A program made the position numbers and the translations under genes. 64,000 nt of DNA. Source: Astrocystis sublimbata (Eukaryota > Ascomycota > Sordariomycetes > Xylariales > Xylariaceae). Positions 1 to 11,310 of the stretch are shown in pieces. The notes under the pieces were generated by a model that saw only the letters and a program-made list of their open reading frames with translations, did no database searches and had not been told where the DNA came from. The stretch lies in assembly GCA_022453515.1 (NCBI GenBank), contig JAJNNY010000038.1:1-64000 (forward strand). The letters are read 5' to 3'. The number at the start of each line of letters is the position of its first letter. Positions within the stretch are counted from its first letter, which is position 1.

Positions 1-1150
1 TACTAGTAGACACTGGGCAGTGAACCTCGGGAGTCGCCTCTGTGTACCTAGGGTGCTAGGTTAGCGCAATGTATCTGCGCTGCCTGCATATTTGCCTGCA
101 TATTTGCCCCAAACAGATCAGATGATAGATATCGTGACTTGGGTAGATTACCTAAGGTAGTTTGACGGACGGGCGTGAGATGGGATCTAACATTAGGTAG
201 GTATAAGGTAAGGCCAGCTGACGGTGTACTTACTTGGGTAAAGTACCTATTCAGATTCAAGGTTGAGGGGACCTACCCTCGCTACCTACATGTACCTCCA
301 GTACCTACCTACATGTAGGTAGGCGAGGTAGGTAACAACTGAATACCTACGTCGCGGTTATCCACCGAGGTTTAAGTACTGTGCACGCGACCCCCACGCT
401 GAGAGGATTCGGCCTAGGCGAGCCTGGAGGAGGTAAGCTTACATATCACAATACCGCAGTTCGCTACTCCCTAGCTGGGCTGCTCGACCCTTGAGCCACG
501 TGCACAGTGCGCTAGGGCCAGGCAACTGTTCCGATTGAGGTAGCGAGACGATGGCTGGCCGAGGCTGGCCTCGGTCGGGGTCTGTTCCAAGGTTGTTTGG
601 TCATCTTGGGCCGGCCGCCTGACGTTACCGCGCCTACCCAATCTAAGGTGGTTCGTGGAGCGCACGGCCGTTATCTTCCTCGATATCTCTCCCTCGATAT
701 CTTCCCAATCCCCCAGCGGCTCAGAGCTACCTACCTAGGTATTCATTAGCTTCTGCAACCTCAAACCCGCCCGATCTTGTCCATCGCCCTCGAGGCTCTT
801 AATGAGTACCCTGCACCCGTGCCTGTGTCTGTATGTATGACTATTCATGGTCTTCCCCTCCCCTTGTTGATTCATGGCCACCTTAGGCTTTCTATGCGCC
901 TCTCTGGACAGGCCGAAGACACGGTTCCAGGCATCCAGCCCTCTTCTGGATATGTGGACATGGATGGCTAATTTATCCTAGCGACGCCTGATTTAGCTGG
1001 ATGACTAGAATTGTCGTTTGACCTGCCTGCCTCTTGTTGCAGCTGCTGTCGCAGACATTGCTGCGTGCAGCGCCTTTCTCGAATATCGTACCTCGTGCCA
1101 AATGGCCCAATAACCAATCAACCTTGTTTTGATATCGTGAATCTGACATA
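1..1150. other. Gene-free upstream interval
   Basis: No ORF here resembles a protein family I know. The interval carries several TACCTACC/GGTAGGTA words and a 20-bp perfect palindrome at 304-323. Its right end is the promoter and leader of the amino-acid transporter that starts at 1151. Confidence 0.5.
304..323. repeat. 20-bp perfect palindrome
   Basis: CCTACCTACATGTAGGTAGG is its own reverse complement. The same half-site recurs on both sides (ctacctacatgtacc before, cgaggtaggtaac after), so the 285-335 stretch could fold into larger hairpins. It belongs to the TACCTA/TAGGTA word family found throughout the gene-free DNA of this window. Confidence 0.85.
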
Positions 1151-3534
1151 ATGACGACCCCGACGCGAGACGGCAGCCGAACGCCCCAGCCGGGCGGGGC
1201 TTCTTCACGGCCACTGCTTTCGTCTTCGCCCAGCTCATTTCGAAGCCGGAACTATGGCACCTCGGTCCCCCGAGCCGATGCAACAGCAAGGCTCGCCTCG
1301 CCTATCCCGTCACAAGCCTTTGGCACCCCGCCGTTGCATCGGTCGTCATCACCGAGCCGAGGCGACCCGGGCGCAACTGCTCCGGACAGCACCGCTCCTC
1401 TCGCCGGCGGCTCCAGCGTTGGCGCCACTGGTCCTGGAATATCTGCCCTTGCCGCCGCCCTATCGAATTCCGCAGGACAATCCCCTCCACGGTTCGGGAC
1501 ACCTCCAGCTCGGCCCCTGTCCCCCCTGGCATCGGGTACCTTCCATACTTCCACCAACGTGGGCTCCTTTGAAACGAGGTCAAGACTTGGGCCAGCGGGC
1601 GGGGCTGCGGCTTACGAGGACGTCGATATCGTAAAACGCCATCTTGTTCAAGCATCCAATGCCCCGGATGCGGCTTCCGATTCCAACGCTAGTGATAAGG
1701 GCAAGGGGAAACAAGTCGGCGAGCCTTCGGAGTCCACCCAGGAAGAGGATGAATTCTACAGCCTTAAGCTACAGGGCGGCGACATCACACGACAAATCTA
1801 CAGATGGTCGGAAGAGGCAGACGGTCGACGCCGTACACAGCGAAGCAAAAGCTTCAGCCATACGCGCGAAGAGCCTGAAAACGAGGTACTTGACATCAAC
1901 ACCATCAATGTTCCCGGAGGCTTCAGGAGGAACTACCTCCGGCGGGCAGCCCAGAGCCCGGTGGCCACCCCTCGGGCACTGGAAGCCGGCGCCTCGTCTC
2001 CGAGACAGGGTAACGAGCCACAGCTTTTTACCACCAGCTTTCTGGAATTCTTGACCATCTATGGACACTTTGCTGGTGAACAACTTGAAGAGGATGATGA
2101 AGTATTACGGCCCGGCGAGTATTTTTCATCAGGAGAGGATACGGACTACCACTCCAGCGAAGACGAGAGGGAGCCGATGGAGGACAGTACGCTGCTTACG
2201 CCTTCTAAGCGTAGACGGAGACGAAAGGCTCGGGGTGGCAGCGGCACGAACACTCCAATCAATGCAGCACTGTTGCTCTTGAAATCTTTCGTTGGCACGG
2301 GGGTTTTGTTTTTGCCGCGAGCTTACCTGAACGGTGGCATGGTGTTCAGTAACATCATCCTCGTTGCCCTCGCATGCCTGAGTTACTATTGCTTCATCTT
2401 ACTAATAACCACGCGGCTGAAAGTGGAAGGCTCCTTTGGCGATATTGGGGGCATCATCTATGGCGAATGGATGCGAAAGCTGATCCTGAGTTCCATTGTA
2501 CTCAGCCAGATCGGATTTGTTGCTGCGTATACGGTTTTTACGGCAGAGAATCTGCAAGCCTTTGTCCTCGCAGTAACGAACTGTGGTACGCATATCAAAC
2601 TCGTCTGGTTCATCTTGATGCAGATGGTCATATTCCTACCATTCTCTCTATTCCGTGACATAGGCAAGCTTGGTTTCACCGCGTTGATTGCCGATGCTTT
2701 CATCATCATCGGGCTGGCATATCTATTCTACTTTGATATCTTTACTTTGAGCACGCAAGGTGTTGCGGATATCATTCTGTTCAACCAGAAAGATTGGACG
2801 CTCTTCATCGGCACGGCCATCTTTACCTTTGAAGGCATCGGCCTGATCATTCCGATACAAGAATCAATGAGAAACCCCGCCAAATTCCCCAAGGTCATGT
2901 TCAGCTCTATGATCATCATGTCGGTCATCTTCATTACCATGGGCGCAGTATCGTACGCAGCCTACGGCTCGAAGACCGAGACCGTCGTTCTTCTCAATCT
3001 TCCGCAAGACAACAAATTCGTCAACGGGGTTCAGCTGCTCTACTCCCTTGCTATCCTGTTGTCGACTCCGCTTCAGATCTTCCCAGCAATCAAGATCACC
3101 GAGAACGCGCTCTTCACGAAGAGCGGAAAGTACAATCCGTACATCAAATGGCAGAAGAACATGTTTCGATTTCTCATGGTAATGCTGTGTGCGTTTATTG
3201 CGTGGGGAGGTTCGGACAATCTCGATAAGTTCGTGGCACTGGTTGGAAATTTCGCCTGCATTCCCTTGACATTCATCTACCCAGTGAGTAGTCTGCCTTT
3301 CCCCGTTTACAAGACGATGATGCAAAGGCGAGAAACACCATCTGCTAACCTTCTTCCCAGCCGCTTCTCCACTTCAGGGCTGTGGCCAGGTCACGATCCC
3401 GCAAGATTTCCGACATTTGTCTTTGCATCTTCGGCTTCGTTGCTATGATTTATGCAACAAGCCTAACGGTGGTTTCGTGGATAAGTGGTCCTTCAAAAGC
3501 GCCCCCAGGGTACTGCGACACCCACCACCTCTAA
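1151..3534 (+). CDS. Vacuolar amino-acid transporter, Avt3/Avt4 type (AAAP family)
   Basis: Two exons, 1151-3283 and 3361-3534, encode about 768 aa. The intron has GTGAGT, a CTAAC branch site at 3344 and CAG; without it the frame runs into non-homologous sequence. The first ~365 residues are Ser/Pro-rich and look disordered. From ~residue 366 a hydrophobic domain begins (NAALLLLKSFVGTGVLFLPR) with about eleven predicted membrane helices, the signature of the amino acid/auxin permease family. Splicing restores the last helix (ICLCIFGFVAMIYATSLTVV). Yeast Avt3 and Avt4 export neutral amino acids from the vacuole to the cytosol and also have long N-terminal tails, so vacuolar export is the inferred role. 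Family assignment is firm; substrate is not visible. Confidence 0.9.
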
Positions 3535-4340
3535 GTCTACGTACACCCGGCAACCAAAGAATACTGTTTCCTTGTGTATACTTAGTCATTAAATGCATAG
3601 CGGCTCGGACCTTATTTTCCTGTTAATTAGATAGGACGCCTAGCACTGTTGTACGGAGGGAAACTTCTTTGTATACCTTGAAGAATTAGATTGTAGGATA
3701 CAGTGTCAAGGAGAAGGATTGTGGCTACCTACATTCCGAGATAGGTAGGTAGTTTGAAGGTATTCATGAATAGGTAGCCTGCAGTGAAGTCCCTCTTCTT
3801 AAGTGACGGTGCCTTGAAACAAAGTGACAGTGTCGCTCGCTAGCGACGTCCGTCAGGGTGCTGACACAAGCAGGGTCTACAGTGCGCGAGACACGGCTCG
3901 CACTGAATGCCACGGAGGGGCAGGGGCTGTGGCCAGGGTTCTACCGATTGGCTGCCCAGAACCTGCTTGGTACAATAGCAGCAGCCATTCATTCACTCGC
4001 AACTTCATCAGGCATTCACTCCTCCTACCTAGGTACCTTAAGTACATACTTAACCTAGCAGATGGTCATTGTTATATTTCTACCTATTTAATCTTGGGCC
4101 AATCCATCATTAATTTGCCTTGCTACAACATATTTCGTTCTCAACCATATCTTCATGCGCCTTGCTTTGTAAATTGGCTCTGTATCAATCACCCCATCTT
4201 CTTTGGCAGCCGGCTTGGAGTCTTGAGGTGGTACTCGGTAGCAGCATACTTGCTTGACCTGCTGGCTACCTGCCATTGTTTGCAGACGGCTTCCTGGCGG
4301 ACTACTGTTCAAGAGCGCGTGCGGGATCGAGAAGGTGAAG
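3535..4340. other. Intergenic, promoter side of RPB11
   Basis: No supported gene. A long open frame begins at 3824 but runs through the RPB11 start and into its first intron, so it is not a gene. The interval holds GGTAGGTAG words near 3741 and CCTACCTAGG near 4025. Confidence 0.5.
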
Positions 4341-5484
4341 ATGAACGCCCCAGACAGGTAGGTGTGTTATTTATCCCTATCAGCGATACTTCATTTGTAC
4401 CGTCACATCACCTCACAACAACCCGACACCCCGTGTGAAAGGACAGGAAGGATGGCTAGTTGAGGCCTATAGGAAGCTGTCTAACGGCATGATGTGCTGC
4501 ATTGTGTTTGTGTTGGATCAGCAACACAATGTCAGCACGATGTCCACACTGGTTCTGGCTGGCAAGTGTCAATCTAGTAGGTATTCACTATGGGCACTCT
4601 CTCCATGCTTTTCGCCGAGAGATATGGAAGGCACCTGCCCGCGCAACGAGTTGGAAGCATTTGGCACCAGGTGCGTACTCGGCAAGCACCCTCTGCAACC
4701 ACAACCCCGTCCTGGCTATCAATCTGCCATCACAGGAAATACCTTTCTATCAGCCACCCACACATTCACTCTTCTCCGCAACCGTGAAAGTCAGCCTTCT
4801 CCCCCCTCGTTTCCCTCTCTTCTGTGCAGTCTAGTGGCAACAGTCCTTGTGCCTACCTCTCCCTTTACTACTGAAAGACCTGCGTACCAGCCCAACATGG
4901 CCAACCCACGGCATTTCAACGAAGTTGCGAATCCGTTCGTAAATGTACTTGGTTTCCGCTCATGGCTAGCAGCTAATTATGGTCCCTAGGTTCGAGCTCT
5001 TCCTCGTGAACGAGGCTGAGGGCGAGAAGAAGATCACAGAGAAGCCCTTTGCTGGTGGGTGGCATGATTTCCCAGTCAGTCCTATATAGTGAGCCATTAT
5101 GACTGATGGGAACCAGGCACTTCCAATACTTCTGATTTCATCTTGCTCAAGGAGGACCACACCATTGGAAACCTCCTCAGTGAGCATCTCAAGCAAAACC
5201 CCCATGTCATGATGGCCGGCTACAAAGGTAAGTTATCATGACGAGGTCGCCATCATCTCCCGAGAAAGAAACATATTTAACACAAAATAGTTGGCCACCC
5301 CAACGTGCCCGAGGTCTTGATCCGCCTACAAACTGATGGCACCGTAACACCCCGCGAGGTTCTCATCGACACATGCAAACAACTCATTGCCCAGTATGCC
5401 CAACTTGGTCGCGAGTTTACTCGCGAGTATGAGCTACGTCGCATGGTTGCGGCTGGAGAGCAGGAGAATAGTGGCAAGCCCTGA
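4341..5484 (+). CDS. RPB11: RNA polymerase II subunit RPB11
   Basis: Four exons (4341-4357, 4990-5054, 5117-5227, 5291-5484) give 128 aa, the normal size. The protein starts MNAPDRFELFLVNEAEGEKK and contains the family core KEDHTIGNLLSEHLK and VMMAGYKVGHP. Rpb11 dimerises with Rpb3, the pair corresponding to the bacterial alpha-subunit dimer, and nucleates Pol II assembly in the nucleus. The first coding exon is only 17 nt and is followed by a 632-nt intron; the Arg-6 codon is split across it. The other introns are 62-63 nt. The start is fixed by the conserved MNAP N-terminus. The C-terminal tail (residues ~100-128) is longer than in animals. Its 3' end faces LSM5 tail to tail. Confidence 0.95.
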
Positions 5485-5817
5485 CCGAAGATACACCTGA
5501 GGAGGCGGTTGTTTTCACTCGGGCTTTCATTTCTTGTCTGGGTTTTCTCTCCCTCTCTTGATTGCGATAGCAAGTCCGGTAATCTCTGGGGACGGCGTTC
5601 AGGTTCACATACATTCGGAAAGTCTATTTCAGGCGAATCATCTGAAGGGGATCTCGGACCTCAAATTGCTCAATAAGCATATAGTTGCTAGATTCCACTA
5701 ATGCCACAAACCGCAAAGACATATTAGTCAACAATAACAAGGCCTTCGCCCGCTGTTACGATATGTATGAACCAGCCCGCACGCAGTCCTCCATTTGATC
5801 AGCACACAGACAGAATA
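5485..5817. other. Tail-to-tail spacer between RPB11 and LSM5
   Basis: 333 bp shared as 3' flanks of the two convergent genes. No ORF or structured element stands out. Confidence 0.5.
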
Positions 5818-6444
5818 TCATGAAGCCACAGGGCCTTCGCCACCTGGTATCAACTAGAGCACGGGGTCAGTATTGCATGTATAGAAAGGGCAACGTATGA
5901 ATATGTATACATACCATGCAGATGTTGTTGCCGTTGAGAAGGATTTTGGGAAGCTTTGTGTGGTTGCCTGAGTAGTCACTGCTTTGTGTTAGGGTTGCCT
6001 AAGAGGTTTCCTTCTTTTTTTCCTTCTCGGGATTAACAGATATTCTTACAATTCTGTGACGTCCTCAAGAACCATGTCTGTAGAATATGCATCAATTAGT
6101 ACGAGTAGCCAGGACAACGGTGGGCGGTAGAGGTAGGTTACGTACTGACGTAGTCATCAAATCCCATGAGAGTACCACTGAATTCTGGTTGGAAGAATAG
6201 CGATCAGTAATAATATGGGTAAGGACTGAAGACACATCATGGAACCGCTCTTGAGGGATAGATATCTCGTACCCTTGTCCCCCTTCATGACAACCCATAT
6301 GCGAGACCCAACGCACTTATCAATCAACTCTGTCGTCTGTGTTAGTGATGCTTTGTTGCAGTTGTTGTTTATAACCAGAGTTGTTTTATGAAGTGACTAA
6401 GGTGGGGGAGGATACAGACCTAGAGGGAGGAGCTGAGATGCCAT
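5818..6444 (-). CDS. LSM5: U6 snRNA-associated Sm-like protein LSm5
   Basis: Six exons on the minus strand: 6444-6420, 6329-6273, 6184-6146, 6077-6050, 5978-5915 and 5853-5818. The spliced product is 82 aa and begins MASQLLPLELIDKCVGSRIW. It has the Sm1 motif (FSGTLMGFDDYVNMVLEDV) and the Sm2 motif (ILLNGNNICMLIPGGEGP), both complete. LSm5 belongs to the LSm2-8 ring that binds the U6 snRNA 3' end and to the cytoplasmic LSm1-7 ring that promotes decapping. All five introns have GT-AG ends and phases that restore the known sequence exactly, so the model is secure although no single exon exceeds 64 nt. It is divergent from the exonuclease gene across 526 bp. Confidence 0.95.
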
Positions 6445-6970
6445 GTTGACAACGACTGCTTGCATTTGGGGTGGGGAGCCGAGATAGCAACAGGACTGAT
6501 CGTTGATGTGCTAGAATGCCACTCGTCCGTCAATGAAGAGTACCTATGTTTGAAAGTGTGCTCTTGGCAATGCCTATTGGTTTTGGGGAAATGGAATCGA
6601 TGGATGTGAGAGACAAGGTCAGTCTAGTGTGGCACTGAGAGGCTAGTAGGTACCTGAAGCTAGGTAGATGCTAGGCATCCACTGGGGCAAGTCTGTACCT
6701 ACTCTGTACGCCCGGGCGTGCTGGAATTGTACCTAGGCCCGGTAGGGCGAGCTTTCAACAAGGGAACCTTAGCCTCATGCAGGTAGTAACCTACCCACGT
6801 ACCTAGGAGGTAAAACGTACATGTAGGTACCAGATACCAGGTACCTTAGCACTGCACGTGAAGTCTTCGGCGCGCCACACGACAGCCAGGTATCAGGCAA
6901 CAGCATCGACAGTCCGTGGCAACATCTTAACCATGGAGCCGAGCCGCGAGCTCCCAATCATCATCGACCA
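6445..6970. promoter_or_regulatory. Bidirectional promoter, LSM5 / exonuclease
   Basis: 526 bp between divergent starts. It contains TAGGTACC and TACCTAGG words at about 6649, 6731, 6800 and 6836, and a short upstream ORF for the right-hand gene. No canonical TATA box is obvious. Confidence 0.45.
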
Positions 6971-6992
6971 ATGCCCTTCTCAGCAAGCTTGA
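6933..6992 (+). promoter_or_regulatory. Upstream ORF overlapping the exonuclease start
   Basis: An ATG at 6933 in good context (AACCATGG) opens a 19-codon frame ending at TGA 6990-6992. It overlaps the exonuclease start (6971) out of frame. If transcription starts upstream of 6933, this would lower initiation at 6971 or favour the downstream in-frame ATG at 7109. Confidence 0.45.
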
Positions 6993-8683
6993 CGTTTGCT
7001 GGAAACGCCCTGAGATGCAGACGCTCTGGCATCCTACACGCCTCCCCTCTCCGAGGCGCCAAATCTCAATCCAGTAGCACTGCTTGTATAGTATATCGAT
7101 CTTCGAGTATGACAGCGACGCCGCCTCGAACAAATCATTTATGGCACCCTGCTCGGGGCATCTCCTTTTCGCCTGGTCCTGCGCCGCCACCATCACCCGC
7201 CGCCACCGCCGACGTGAGGCCGCAAGATGTTGCTACCGCGCAACCGGAGGGAAACCCGTCGGACGGCCCTCCCCCTCCTGTTTTCGAGTACAAGATGGTG
7301 GATGATCTGTTCTATGCTGCGAAGAAGGCCCCGCCAGAGTCTCCCGCATCATTCTGGTCTCATGAACAGTACAGGCGCATGGACGCGGACGGGGAGTCGC
7401 ACAAAGTCAAGGTCCATTACTGCCGCAGCAGACACACAATGGAGCGGGTCTGCAAGGAGTACTTTCTGGGCGAGAAGCTCCTTGGTTTCGATCTGGAATG
7501 GGTGGCAGACTCAAAGAGACGAGACGGGGTGAAAAAGAACGTCTCTCTGATTCAGCTGGCCAGCCCCAGCCGTATTGGCCTATTTCACCTTGCCTTGTTT
7601 GCCCCTAACAAGGACATGGTCGGGCCATCCTTTAGGACCATCATGCAAGATCCCGAGGTCACTAAATGCGGCGTTCATATCAAGGGGGATAGTACGCGGC
7701 TGCGCACTCACCTAAATATAAATGCGCAGGGGTTGATCGAGCTCAGCAATCTATACAAGCTCGTCACGTATTGCAGAAGTGGACAATATCAAAACATCAA
7801 TAGGAGGCTTGTGCCCATGGCAACCCAGGTCAAAGAGTTTCTCCATCTCCCCTTGTTTAAGGGCTCAAATGTCAGGTCAAGCAACTGGTCCAAACCCTTA
7901 GCCATGGATCAAGTGCATTGTAAGGCTTCCCCTTGAGTATCTGCTGTTTTTGAACGCTGACATTAGCCAGACTCGGCTGCTGATGCATATGCCGGTCTGC
8001 ATCTTTATGCGACTCTGGACCATCACAGGAAGCAACTCGATCCCTGCCCCCCCATGGTACACCATGCGGAGCTCAATCTTGCCATTCCACTCGCAGAGGG
8101 CGTGAGAGTGGCTAGTACAAACGATGCTGCAGAAACTGAGGATATCGCGCCCACCGAAGACGATATCCTCGCTCTACAAAGCCTCATTATCCAAGGTAAA
8201 GAGCCTGTATCATCCGTGGCAGTCCCGAAAGAGACTCAAACAAATCTCGTTCCAACGCCAAAACCCAAGTCGATCAAGATGATACCCAGGACGCCTGAGC
8301 GGTCCAAAAAACCCTCGCCAGCCTCCAGAGCAACATCAACGCTCGATCGTCCCAAGAACTCGCGCATTGAGGTCGCCGATGACCGGGTGGCTTCATTCCG
8401 CGCATCGCATCCGCAGTCGCGCTCAATAGCTTCGCATCTCCGGGCCTACTTCCTGTGGCACATCTACGATTTGCCGCCCGAGTCGGTTGCGCAGCTCTTG
8501 CGCGATCCGCCTTTGAAGACGATTACGGTGGTGCAATACCTGCTCACTGTCGTGCAGGCCGAGAAACTGCCCGTGGACCACGATAGGCTGCGGGAGCTCG
8601 CGGATTTCATCCCGGCGAGTACGCTCTCGACTCGATGGCCTGTGGTGGCCGGAATGGTTACTGAAAGTACTACTGGCAATTGA
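6971..8683 (+). CDS. WRN-like 3'-5' exonuclease domain protein
   Basis: Two exons, 6971-7919 and 7971-8683, encode 553 aa. Residues ~150-330 form a DEDDy exonuclease domain. Exo I has Asp174 and Glu176 (GFDLEWVAD), exo II has Asp240 (GVHIKGDSTRLR), and exo III has Tyr317 and Asp321 (YSAADAYAG). All catalytic positions are present, so activity on DNA or RNA 3' ends is expected. The intron splits the codon of catalytic Tyr317. The C-terminal 150 residues include a helix-turn-helix-like segment (RAYFLWHIYDLPPESVAQLL) resembling the HTH_40 unit of RecQ/WRN-type proteins, preceded by a Lys/Pro-rich linker. The N-terminal ~47 residues are Arg/Ser-rich and could be a mitochondrial signal; alternatively translation starts at Met47 (7109). 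No helicase domain is attached. The substrate is unknown. Confidence 0.85.
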
Positions 8684-9754
8684 TAGTGGGCAGGACGGGT
8701 TGGTTCCTCATTGTTTTGGATTGCATCCAAGTACGGACTGCTAGGATTAGACATGAGGAATTCGGATACAACTCCCGTCAGGCTTATACGATGGCGTTCT
8801 ACCAAAAACCTAATTAAGTTCAACCTACCTTGCAACCTACCCTATAGCGCGGTGGGATCTATCGGTGACCGTCATAGCAATGGTCACAGGACCTGTGACT
8901 ATCCCCTAAGATCTATGACCCTGTTGTCCAAGGTGAATTTCATGACAGTCTGTGACAATCACCCTTCTAGGTCCGTAGCCCACAATGGTCTACGTCGTAA
9001 CATGGTCCCGAATCCAAGACTATCACCCAGCTACCAAGTAATTATAGCCTAACCACTGTTACGGTTTCTCGAGGTTGTCTCTTACAGGTAGGACCTACAG
9101 CACACACTGCTTCCCAGTCGTTACGGGCCAGCCTAGGGGGTAACTCACCTGAGAACGCAGCCCAGGCAGCTTGAGCAAGCCGACCCGCGTAGCTCACTCA
9201 GCCGGCCCGCGTAGCACGCAACGCGACTACACTTGCAACTAGAGCTTGCAACTACTCTTTCTACGAGTCTCATTCAGCTTATATAAATCCTAATTATAAT
9301 TGCTTATATATATGCCTATGCTTATAATATATATAAGTACAATTAAATCGTAGTCTGTGACTATGACTATGACGGTTAGGTAGACCCTGTATTGCGCTAC
9401 CTAGGGTACCTGGCCGAGCCTGGTATGGAAGGCACATGCTGTCAGGATTAGAAGGGTGTCCAAACGTGTTCAAACTCATGTCTATTCCTTTTATCAGAGT
9501 TGGTAACAGACAGATACCCCTACAGAGAATAGAGATACAGATTATGCCTTCTTGGCTTCTGTTCATGGTGCTTTCCGATAATCATATTTGGGTGGTTCTA
9601 TCCCGATATCTTGGTATCTTGCTTTTTTACAAATTCTATTGATAATTATGTCAACCACGTTGACACTTGACAGATATTCTTTTCATCAGCAATCCTGTGT
9701 ATATAGGAATTCAAACATACATTTTACACTGATCATCATGGTTGATTCATCAAG
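8684..9754. other. Tail-to-tail spacer, exonuclease / YTM1
   Basis: No supported gene. It holds a near-perfect hairpin at 8883-8899 (GTCACAGG-A-CCTGTGAC), two copies of CCCGCGTAGC at about 9184 and 9207, and a strongly AT-rich patch at 9278-9350 with CTTATATATAT/ATATATATAAG arms. These may be remnants of a degraded mobile element, but no coding relic is recognisable. Confidence 0.45.
8883..8899. repeat. 17-bp inverted repeat
   Basis: GTCACAGG A CCTGTGAC has an 8-bp perfect stem around a single base. It lies in the shared 3' region of the exonuclease and YTM1. No poly-T tract follows, and bacterial-type terminators do not apply here. Confidence 0.6.
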
Positions 9755-11310
9755 CTAGCTCGTGGCAAACAAGTCCTGCCCACGATTAATCTGCACCATC
9801 TTATCCTCGCCGCCACTGACGATACCAAACGTCTTGTCCCACGCAACGCCGAAGACCTTGACACCACGCCCCGGGACCTCGCCCGCAGTCCGCCTCTGTT
9901 TCCCGCTCTTCAGGCTCTCGCGCTCAATGACATAGACGGACTCAGACACGCTGCCGCCGCCCTCGGACTTGGTTCCCGCGCGCACACTCCGCAGGTCCCA
10001 GATGCGACACGTTCCGTCGTACGCGCCGGAGACAAGGCTGTAGTCGTTGTCCGGGCCGGCGGCCAAGCTCGACACCATGTTTCTGTGTCCACGCAGCGTC
10101 AGCACCGATGTCGACGTGGCGGACACGCGCGGATCGACAAGGGTGATGTGGCGCGCTGCCGTCGCCGCAGCGAGAAGCACTGACGACGACGCGGTGCCGG
10201 GGTTTCGTTGCAGCGGCGTCAGCGCGAGCAAAGGGTGGGCGGTGGTGATGATGTTCTCGACGCGCGAGGTCGTCAGGTCGAGTGTGCGGATCGTGTGGTC
10301 CTGCGACGCCGAGTACGCCACGCTGGCGTCTGCCGGGTCGAAGCACACAGCGGTCGCGGGCGTGTTGTGCACGGGCATCATGCTCAGGGCACCCCGCTGC
10401 GGCGCGGTTGAAGTGCCCGACAACTTCCTCTTCTTGGCCTCAGAGCCGCCAGCACCAGGTAGGAGGCTTGCGGGAGCAGCAGGGGCGGCCGACTTCGACG
10501 TAGACCAGAGCCCGATGGCACCGTCGGCTGAGGCGCTGAGCACGCGGCCCGTGGGCCCGTGGGCGTCCAGCGCATCGACGCTCGCCTTGTGTCCATATAG
10601 CTCTAGGCTCGGCTTCAGCGTGGCCTGTAGCCCATCATCCGTCTCGGCGTACTTCCATATGCGCACCGTGCGATCCAGGCCCGAGGAGGCGATCTGGGTC
10701 GAGGATAGGAATTTCACGGCCTTTGCGCTCGCGGCGTGGCCGCCTACCGAGGACCTGGCCATGCATTTCCCTGAAGGATCCCATACCCGGAGTAGCCCAT
10801 CGTATGAGGCAGATGCGATGCGGTCTTGGTTTAGAGCTAACTTGTTACCAGACCAGCGGCCGGGACGCGAGGTGGCGGAGAGGATGTCGACGGCGCTGAT
10901 CCAATCATCGTGCTCGAAGCTCGCCTGGTGTACGGGCGGGATCAGACTGCGCACGTATTGGATGTTGAGGGTCTCTTCGGCGTTGAGGCCGTTCGCGGCG
11001 AGGTATTCCTGCAGCGAGGTGCGGAGGAACTCTCCGTTTACGAGGAAGTCGAAGGGGATGGGCGCGGGGGTGTCGAGCATGGACGACGAGTTCAGGATCC
11101 GTGATAGGCCATAGCGCTTGAGGTCTAGGCTGTTGTCAGCGGGACAGTCGAAGGCACGGAGGGGGCGTGAGCATGGGCTTGCTTGCCTGTTGGAACGACT
11201 AGTAAGCTGCTCCTGTCTTCGGGCAACTGTAGGTCGGGCGAGCTGGTGGTGAAGTTGACGCGGACTTCTTGGGGCGCAGCCATCGCTGGCTGTCCCATGG
11301 GAGTGTCCAT
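9755..11310 (-). CDS. YTM1: Ribosome biogenesis WD-repeat protein Ytm1 (WDR12)
   Basis: Two exons, 11310-11187 and 11124-9755, give 497 aa. The N-terminal NLE domain (residues ~10-85, including VRVNFTT and DLKRYGLSRILN) precedes a WD40 propeller with repeats such as GLDRTVRIWKYAE, ASQDHTIRTLDLTTSR and SGAYDGTCRIWDLRS. Ytm1 forms the nucleolar Nop7-Erb1-Ytm1 (PeBoW) complex needed for 27S pre-rRNA processing; the NLE domain is what the AAA protein Rea1 uses to strip Ytm1 from pre-60S particles. The intron is of the GC-AG class (CAG|GCAAGC to CCTAG, 62 nt), and splicing there restores the conserved TDLKRYGLSRIL. A further in-frame ATG lies at 11376; 11310 is preferred because homologues begin shortly before the VRV segment. 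Divergent from POL31. Confidence 0.93.

Noticed and set aside
3824..4438. 204-codon plus-strand frame before RPB11
   Set aside because: It spans the RPB11 start codon and part of its first intron and has no recognisable domain.
10047..11114. 355-codon open frame on the plus strand antisense to YTM1
   Set aside because: It is the mirror of a GC-rich WD40 coding region. The translation has no family character, and the minus-strand YTM1 is certain.
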